Assembly (NCBI RefSeq): GCF_042650605.1
Contig: NZ_JBHSBN010000062.1
Span: 1 to 11,414, forward strand
Length of the DNA stretch: 11,414 nucleotides
Source of the DNA: Micromonospora_J zhanjiangensis
GTDB taxonomy: Bacteria; Actinomycetota; Actinomycetes; Mycobacteriales; Micromonosporaceae
Reading direction: 5' to 3'
Shown here in pieces: positions 6,535 to 11,414 of the stretch; position 1 is the stretch's first letter; each line of letters begins with the position of its first letter. The position numbers were made by a program, and so were the translations under genes. The notes below the pieces were generated by a model. It was not told the origin of the DNA and did not search any database. It saw only the letters and a program-made list of their open reading frames with translations.

Positions 6535-7757
6535 CGTACCGCTCTGTTGCGAGCCGTTCAGCCGAGGTCGACAAGGGTCTCGGTGTCGCGTACGCGCACG
6601 CGGCCCGCGTGACACCCGGACACCCTCGCCTCACCAAGCTGGTCCTGGAGTTGCTTGTCGGTAGAAGGATCGCGTTGGTGCGAGACGCAGGCGACGGCCT
6701 CGACCAATCGGCTCCGGAGCGATGCGCCATCACCGGGGAAGGGCTGGTTCTCGCCGAGGGCGGCGGTCTTCGGGGCCTCGCCGAGGCCTGGTGTCTCGGT
6801 GAGTTTGTGGTGCGTGACCTGGATGCGATCTTGAGCCGGCTGGCTTCACTCATGGTCGCGCTGTCCAGAATTCCGTTCTACGGATACCTGCGCCATCCGT
6901 GGCACCTTCTTAGGGCTTCCTGGCGGCGCGGCGGTTCGGCCGAGGACACCACGAAGTCGCTCGCCAAGCACTACGATCTCGAGGCAGCTTTCTTCAGGAC
7001 CTTTTTGGACGAGTCACTCACGTACAGTTGTGCGATTTTTCGGCACTCGAACGACAGCCTGGCGGCGGCGCAACGCAACAAGTATCGGTCGCTGACCGCC
7101 GCCCTTCCCGATCTGCGCGGCGCCAGCGTCCTGGAGATTGGCTGCGGATGGGGCGGTTTGGCTCAATTCCTGGCAGGGCAGGGCGCTCTTGTCACGGCGG
7201 TGTCCGCGTCCGCGTCCCAGATCGCGTACTGCAGATCGAACAGGCCGGAGTCCATCCGTTTTGTCCTCGGAGAGTATCGCTCGGCGCTGAGCGGAAAATT
7301 TGACGCGGCAATCTCGTGCGAGATGATCGAGGGGGTCGGTGGGGAGAACGCACCGGAATTCATGCGCCGAGTTTCGAACTGTCTGAACGTCGGCGGCACA
7401 TTTGCGCTGCAGGCGATCACGACCGCCCATCACAGAATGCTGACATCCCGCCCCGAAAACAGCTACATCGACAAATACATCTTTCCCGGTGGGCAGATCC
7501 TTTCGGAGCGGTACATCCTGCGATGCGCACGCAGGGCAGGCTTTTCGCTCTACTCACGAAATAGCATCGGATCGAGCTACGCCACAACTCTCGAGCGCTG
7601 GCGGAGTTCATTCAGGGATGCTCGGGAGCAGCTGCTTGACTACGGCTGCTCGGAACGCTTCCTGAGATGCTGGGATCTCTACTTCTCGATGTGCATGGCG
7701 GGCTTCTCGAGAGGAGATATGGATTGTCTTCAACTCGTCTTCAGAAGAGTTCGATAA
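6531..7757 (+). CDS. cyclopropane-fatty-acid-synthase-type SAM methyltransferase
   Basis: The product has 408 residues; ATG at 6531, 4-bp overlap with the upstream gene, GGTGGGAAGAA as ribosome site. The N-terminal region (~65-130) resembles the CFA-synthase extension (GLAEAWCLGEFVVRDLDAI). The C-terminal half is the CMAS/CFAS methyltransferase: F-L-D-E-S-L-T-Y-S-C-A at 158-168, SAM motif L-E-I-G-C-G-W-G-G at 201-209, E-M-I-E-G-V-G at 264-270, Y-I-F-P-G-G at 316-321, Y-A-T-T-L at 350-354 and W-D-L-Y-F at 381-385. The family moves a methylene or methyl group from S-adenosylmethionine to the double bond of acyl chains, giving cyclopropane or branched lipids. In E. coli CFAS, Cys139, Glu239, His266 and Tyr317 hold the catalytic bicarbonate. 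Here Cys167, Glu268 and Tyr350 are kept, but the His position is Gln294 (L-Q-A-I-T), as I recall for plant-type relatives. The product chemistry cannot be predicted. Confidence 0.9.
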   Translation: MTYRSVASRSAEVDKGLGVAYAHAARVTPGHPRLTKLVLELLVGRRIALVRDAGDGLDQSAPERCAITGEGLVLAEGGGLRGLAEAWCLGEFVVRDLDAILSRLASLMVALSRIPFYGYLRHPWHLLRASWRRGGSAEDTTKSLAKHYDLEAAFFRTFLDESLTYSCAIFRHSNDSLAAAQRNKYRSLTAALPDLRGASVLEIGCGWGGLAQFLAGQGALVTAVSASASQIAYCRSNRPESIRFVLGEYRSALSGKFDAAISCEMIEGVGGENAPEFMRRVSNCLNVGGTFALQAITTAHHRMLTSRPENSYIDKYIFPGGQILSERYILRCARRAGFSLYSRNSIGSSYATTLERWRSSFRDAREQLLDYGCSERFLRCWDLYFSMCMAGFSRGDMDCLQLVFRRVR

Positions 7758-8725
7758 GCGGGATACGGGCGGAGGCCAAGCGTGACGCGGTCGCCGTCGG
7801 GCTGTGTACGCACGTCCTCCTGACGACGTCGTGCTTGCTGACCAACCCGCTGGCCTGGGTGTTTCTGCTACTCCCCGGCACGTTTGTCGGGCTCGGTGTC
7901 GTCTCCATTCTGCATCATGGCGGCCATCGGCATTTCTCGCGGAACGACTGGATCAATTCACTGTGGGTCCAGGTCGCATGCCCGGTGGGGCTGTGGGTGG
8001 GCCACTGGGGACTGAAGCACAGGGTTCACCACCGGTTCCCCGCCGCGTACCCGGACGATCCCTTCACAAGCGCCAGCACCCTCTTTCGATTTCACCCGTC
8101 GGCCCCGCACAAAATCTACCATCGGTGGCAGCACTACTATGTCTTACTCGCATACACGACCTACTGGATCATCGACCAAGCATCACAGTTGACCTTTCTC
8201 GTCACGGGGTCGACGTACGGAAGGCACGGCCTTCGCATGAAGGGACGATGGCCGGGATACTGCTGGGAGAAAGCCTGCTTCGCACTCACGATTGCGCCCT
8301 ACCTTTACTTCTTCGGGGTGGGCTTCGTGGAGCGCTTTTTCGTCACGGTGACGATCGGCTCACTCGCCGCCTCGATCCTGGTGAGCATGAATCACATCTC
8401 TCTCGGGGCTCGGGTGGCCGAACAGCACAGCGACTGGCGTCAAATCGTCGCAGATTCGACAGTCAATTACTCGATCGACTCGACGATGATCGGGTTTCTG
8501 TCCGGAGGTCTAAACACCCACTCGGTGCACCACCTGATGCCCAATGAGACGCGGGCGAACATGCGAAGTCTGCACCGTCAACTGTTGGAGACCGTCGACG
8601 ACGAATGTATAACCTTCAGCTCAATGCTGGACGCCGTGCGTGCCCACTTCGCGGCACTCAAATGGCTCGGGAAGGGCGAGACTGGGTCACTCATCGGGGG
8701 CGACGTTCAGCACGTGCGCCGGTGA
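7724..8725 (+). CDS. membrane fatty-acid desaturase (FADS-type)
   Basis: From the preferred TTG at 7724 the product has 333 residues. AGGAG lies 7 nt upstream, and the gene overlaps the methyltransferase by 34 bp. An in-frame ATG at 7667 would add 19 residues but has no ribosome site. Three histidine boxes of the non-haem di-iron desaturases are present: H-H-G-G-H-R-H at 64-70, H-R-V-H-H at 99-103 and N-T-H-S-V-H-H-L-M-P at 264-273. The last sits in F-L-S-G-G-L-N, the arrangement seen in acyl-lipid/FADS desaturases (PF00487). M-N-H at 222-224 supplies a further likely ligand. Hydrophobic pairs at ~25-62, 137-160 and 185-221 fit a membrane enzyme. No cytochrome b5 domain is attached, so an external electron donor is needed, and none is encoded in the window. 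It probably forms the double bond used by the upstream methyltransferase. Confidence 0.9.
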   Translation: MSSTRLQKSSISGIRAEAKRDAVAVGLCTHVLLTTSCLLTNPLAWVFLLLPGTFVGLGVVSILHHGGHRHFSRNDWINSLWVQVACPVGLWVGHWGLKHRVHHRFPAAYPDDPFTSASTLFRFHPSAPHKIYHRWQHYYVLLAYTTYWIIDQASQLTFLVTGSTYGRHGLRMKGRWPGYCWEKACFALTIAPYLYFFGVGFVERFFVTVTIGSLAASILVSMNHISLGARVAEQHSDWRQIVADSTVNYSIDSTMIGFLSGGLNTHSVHHLMPNETRANMRSLHRQLLETVDDECITFSSMLDAVRAHFAALKWLGKGETGSLIGGDVQHVRR

Positions 8726-8738
8726 GTCGATGACGAGG

Positions 8739-10853
8739 TTAGGCCGTTCCCGGTAGGCCGAGGGCGTCCATCGCGGTGGGCAGGTCGGGGGCGTTCGCGA
8801 GCACCCGGGCGCACCCGTCGACCTGATGCAGCAGCACCACGCAGCCACTCCGGTCGAACCGCACCGACACGGTCCGCCCGGCGTACCGCCGCGCGAGCCG
8901 GCTGATCGCCGGCACCGGGTCATCGATCAATCCGACACCCGGATACGCCGGCGTCGGGATCGCCTCGGCCGGGTTGACCGGTACGGCGTCGGCGAACGCC
9001 CCGTCGACGTACTCCCAGCAGGTGGCGGCGGCCGCCTCCGGGCTGCCGTGGTACGGCAGGTCGTCGGAGAGTGCGGATCGGGCGCACACGTCGACGCTCC
9101 AGAGCAGCCCGTGCACGCTGACCGGGTCGTCCCGCAGCGGTGCGCAGTCCTGGACGGTGACCACCAGAGCCAGGTCCAGGCCGAGGGCGAGCCGCACCAG
9201 CTCCGGCACCGAGGGAGCCGACGGTACGACACCCAGCACCAGCAGCCGGGCGGCGGCGCGGCTGTCGCCGGCCTGGGCGAGGTGTTCGCGTACCGGGTCG
9301 GCGTCGGGGCCGGGCAGGGTGACGACGCCTTCGCGCAGGTACTGCTCGACCGGGACGTTGTCGTCGGTGTCAACGAGGTCTTCCGGGCGTACCCCGAGGG
9401 TGTGGGCCCAGGACGCGAGCCGGTAGGGCTCGGGGAGCTGGACCACCGGCTGGCCGGCGGGTTGGGCGGCGATCTGCGGGGCGGCCGGTTCGTCGCCGGC
9501 CCGCCAGTGCAGGTGGACCACCCGGTCGGCCAGGTCGGTGACGGTGACCAGCAGCTCCGGGTAGGTCCGCTGGGCGCCGCGGCAGCGGTGGCAGGCCAGC
9601 CGCCGGGGGTGGACGCCGGTGCCGCCGCAGTCGGGGCAGTCCGGGTCGGCGGGGCGCGGGCCGGCGTCGGCCGGGTGGGCGATGCGGCGCGGTCGGACGC
9701 AGTCGCAGACGCGCAGGGCACTGCCGGGGAGGCAGTCGGGGCACGGCGCGTACCGGATGGGGTCGCCCCACCAGGACGGCGCCAGCGGTTCGGCGCGGCG
9801 CAGCAGCGCGGTGGTGTGCCGGCGGACGACCTGGCCGGTGGGGCGTTCGGTGAGCTGTTCGGTGCGGCCGCCGGGGCGCAGGCCGGTGTGCCACCAGCGG
9901 CCGTCGCGCCATATTGCCTGCGCGCCGGGCAGGCCGGTGCCGGTGGCCAGGTCGACGCAGTCGGCGAAGATCCGCCGTTCGAGCTGGTCGGCGTCCGTCC
10001 GGTCGGGACGCTGGCCGGTCGGCGGGGTGGGGCGCAGCTCGTGGGCGGGCGCGGCCCGACCGCGGGCGCGCAGGTCGACCAGCGCCTCGGCCACGTCGGT
10101 GGCGGCCAGCGCCGCCGGCAGGTCGCGGGCCTGGCCGCGCTGCCCGGCCGGTATGTCACCGCCGGGCAGCTCGTAGCGGACCTCCCAGTTGAGGTCGCCG
10201 AAGCCGGTGCGGCGGGCCTCGACGACCAGGTCGAGCAGGAGCAGGTCGGCCACCGCGCAGAGCCGGGCCAGCCGCGCGTCCGGGTCGGGTGCCGGCGGCT
10301 GGTCGGCGCGGCCCAGCACGACCCGCCACGGGATCCGGTCGCGTTCGGCGATCGCCCGGGCCTCCAGCTCGGTGCGCCGGTCGGCCGGCAGCTCGGGATG
10401 CCAGCCGGCGGGCAGCGGGATCGGCGGCTCCGGGTGCGCGTCGGGCAGGCCGACGGTGTCGGCCAGACCGCGCAGCAGCGGCGCCAGGTCGAGCCGCCAG
10501 CCGGCGTCGGCCCGAGTGGGTGCGACCGTGCCGGGCAGCACCGACGCCGAGGCGACCGCGCCGCTGTCCAGGTTGACCATCGTGAACACCAGCTGCGCGC
10601 GGCGCCGGCCGCGCTGCCGGCACCGAGGACAGGCGGTCGCGACGCTGCCGGCTCCGCGACAGACCTGACAATCCCGGTACGCCTCGCGGCCGACCCCGGT
10701 CTCCGCCTGGTCCACCAGGAACCGGTCGCCGTAGTCGGTGCACCCGCACGGCCGCAGGGTGAACGTCAGTCCGTCACAGTCCGGGCAGGTGATGACCGAC
10801 AGCGGTCGAGAGGGACGGAGAGACACGACGGCATCGGTTCCATTCTCAGGCAT
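8739..10853 (-). CDS. duplicated zinc-ribbon (DnaJ-like cysteine) protein of unknown function
   Basis: The product has 704 residues. ATG at 10853 is preceded by AAGGGATGG; an upstream in-frame TTG at 10955 has no ribosome site. Two cysteine-rich modules stand out. The first has C23PDC, C36GC, C62QVCRGAG and C75PRC; the second has C371PDC, C383DC, C406PDCGGTG and C421HRC. The C-x-x-C-x-G-x-G form is that of the DnaJ central zinc domain, and each module could bind two zinc ions. Each is followed by a similar beta-rich, hydrophobic segment (AQLVFTMVNLDSGAV against ELLVTVTDLADRVVHL) and then a proline- and alanine-rich region, so the protein looks like an internal duplication of a ~350-residue unit. 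No J-domain, signal peptide or membrane segment is seen. Composition is very GC-rich, as in native actinomycete genes. It converges on the desaturase gene with a 13-bp gap. I know no function; RNA, DNA or protein binding through zinc ribbons is a guess. Confidence 0.8.
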   Translation of the reverse strand: MPENGTDAVVSLRPSRPLSVITCPDCDGLTFTLRPCGCTDYGDRFLVDQAETGVGREAYRDCQVCRGAGSVATACPRCRQRGRRRAQLVFTMVNLDSGAVASASVLPGTVAPTRADAGWRLDLAPLLRGLADTVGLPDAHPEPPIPLPAGWHPELPADRRTELEARAIAERDRIPWRVVLGRADQPPAPDPDARLARLCAVADLLLLDLVVEARRTGFGDLNWEVRYELPGGDIPAGQRGQARDLPAALAATDVAEALVDLRARGRAAPAHELRPTPPTGQRPDRTDADQLERRIFADCVDLATGTGLPGAQAIWRDGRWWHTGLRPGGRTEQLTERPTGQVVRRHTTALLRRAEPLAPSWWGDPIRYAPCPDCLPGSALRVCDCVRPRRIAHPADAGPRPADPDCPDCGGTGVHPRRLACHRCRGAQRTYPELLVTVTDLADRVVHLHWRAGDEPAAPQIAAQPAGQPVVQLPEPYRLASWAHTLGVRPEDLVDTDDNVPVEQYLREGVVTLPGPDADPVREHLAQAGDSRAAARLLVLGVVPSAPSVPELVRLALGLDLALVVTVQDCAPLRDDPVSVHGLLWSVDVCARSALSDDLPYHGSPEAAAATCWEYVDGAFADAVPVNPAEAIPTPAYPGVGLIDDPVPAISRLARRYAGRTVSVRFDRSGCVVLLHQVDGCARVLANAPDLPTAMDALGLPGTA

Positions 10854-11354
10854 CGTCCATCCCTTGATTTTCCCGGTGAGGATGGCGCCGGATCGGTGCG
10901 GCGGCTCCGACCGGCGTCCGGGGTCATCCTGCAGCCGTGGAAGGCGGAAGAACAATGCGCGAAGGCGAGATTGACTGCTCTGGAGTCAATTTATTTAGTT
11001 GCTGTGGCCGAATTGCGCGCCGACAATCTTGATCTGTTGCGAAGTGGAACGCCAGGCGCGGTGAGCCGTCGCTGATGCCCTGCCGAGGCGCGTGTTCACG
11101 GCGCCGGCCGTCGGCACGGCGACTGCATCACGGCACACCCAAAGGCGTTCACATTTGAACCGCTGGCGCAGATTCTTGCCGCTCATTTCTGCCGGCTGTC
11201 CGGGGCTGCTTTTGTCGTATCCATCTTGTACGGTCGAAACGTATCCCGACAAGTGTCGACCTCACCTAACCAGCATTGCCGAGGGCTCGATTCCGGTGTT
11301 GCAGCACGACCGGCGGGATGTTGCAAAATTTGACATCGAAAGGATGGACAGCCG
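10854..11354. other. intergenic region between zinc-ribbon gene and regulator
   Basis: About 500 bp lie between two divergent genes with no convincing coding sequence. The sequence is more A/T-rich near 10968-11030, where promoters for the leftward gene may sit. A dyad at 10970-10990 is listed separately. An imperfect hairpin, GATGT(tg)CAAA-a-TTTGACATC, at 11317-11336 lies 18 bp before the regulator start and could be an autoregulatory operator. A tiny frame at 10955-11032 (25 codons, GGAAG upstream) is too short to support as a gene. Confidence 0.4.
10970..10990. promoter_or_regulatory. operator-like dyad TTGAC-N9-GTCAA
   Basis: A perfect 7-bp inverted repeat, ATTGACT, 7 nt, AGTCAAT, lies 117-137 bp upstream of the zinc-ribbon gene start. 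On the plus strand it begins with TTGACT, a good -35, and is followed by AT-rich TTTATTTAG. Its core, TTGAC-N9-GTCAA, is the same as in the dyad upstream of the GH43 operon at 3523-3541. This suggests one regulator family binds both, but two sites are few. Confidence 0.3.
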
Positions 11355-11414
11355 ATGGCCGAAGACATGGGGTCGACGGTCCCGAGGCGACAACTCGGCC
11401 GCGCCCTCAAGGAA
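11355..11414 (+). CDS. probable XRE-type helix-turn-helix regulator, N-terminal fragment
   Basis: The gene runs off the window after 20 codons. ATG at 11355 is preceded by AAAGGA about 10 nt upstream; ATG at 11367 is an in-frame alternative. The residues P-R-R-Q-L-G-R-A-L-K-E resemble the opening of actinobacterial XRE-family regulators (the Scr1/DUF5753 type), in which a variable leader precedes R-x-L-G-x-x-L-x-x-L-R and the helix-turn-helix. The DNA-binding helices themselves are beyond the edge, so the call rests on a short motif. Confidence 0.55.
   Translation, partial: MAEDMGSTVPRRQLGRALKE

Noticed and set aside
10955..11032. 25-codon plus-strand frame with GGAAG upstream and three cysteines
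   Set aside because: It could be a small peptide gene, but it overlaps the 10970-10990 dyad, has no recognisable leader or core features and no modifying enzyme nearby.
8826..11075. A 749-codon open frame on the plus strand opposite the zinc-ribbon gene
   Set aside because: It is the antisense shadow of a GC-rich gene; its product is low-complexity G/V/R/A/Q with no motif, while the minus strand shows ordered cysteine modules and a ribosome site.
10995..11252. 85-codon minus-strand frame between the zinc-ribbon gene and the regulator
   Set aside because: No ribosome site, no domain and no typical actinomycete codon bias; most likely chance.

Overview
The window looks like chromosomal DNA from a high-GC actinomycete, probably of the Micromonosporaceae/Streptomyces type. 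This is inferred from three things: most genes have nearly all-G/C third codon positions, there is a secreted AbfB-GH43 enzyme pair, and an actinobacterial-style XRE regulator begins at the right edge. No rRNA, tRNA or CRISPR array is visible.

Left part (1-3548). The last codons and right terminal repeat of an IS3-family insertion sequence (1-127) abut, and probably truncate, a gene for a small secreted protein read leftwards (109-414). Next come two leftward genes, 22 bp apart, for secreted family-43-type glycosidases (2086-3471 and 570-2063). Each carries a three-repeat AbfB (CBM42) arabinose-binding domain, N-terminal in one and C-terminal in the other. They probably remove arabinose from plant arabinoxylan or arabinan outside the cell.

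Middle (3549-4435). A decayed leftward pseudogene has lost its reading frame several times. Its start resembles the N-terminus of PglY/BrxC-type ATPases of BREX phage-defence systems, and its end resembles the C-terminus of an actinobacterial helicase. It looks like the scar of a deleted defence island. A non-coding stretch with several short dyads follows.

Core (4436-8725). Four tightly coupled rightward genes of visibly lower GC encode an alpha/beta hydrolase, an orphan polytopic membrane protein, a cyclopropane-fatty-acid-synthase-type methyltransferase and a FADS-type membrane desaturase. They overlap by 4, 4 and about 34 bp. The simplest reading is an acquired pathway for a modified lipid: the desaturase makes an olefin, the methyltransferase adds a methylene or methyl group, and the hydrolase and membrane protein handle release, transfer or export. 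This is the most interesting and least described part of the window.

Right part (8739-11414). A convergent leftward gene encodes a 704-residue protein of unknown function. It is built from an internal duplication, each half led by eight cysteines in DnaJ-like zinc-ribbon arrangement. About 500 bp of non-coding DNA follows, holding a dyad (TTGAC-N9-GTCAA) of the same design as one upstream of the glycosidase operon. The window ends 20 codons into a probable helix-turn-helix regulator.
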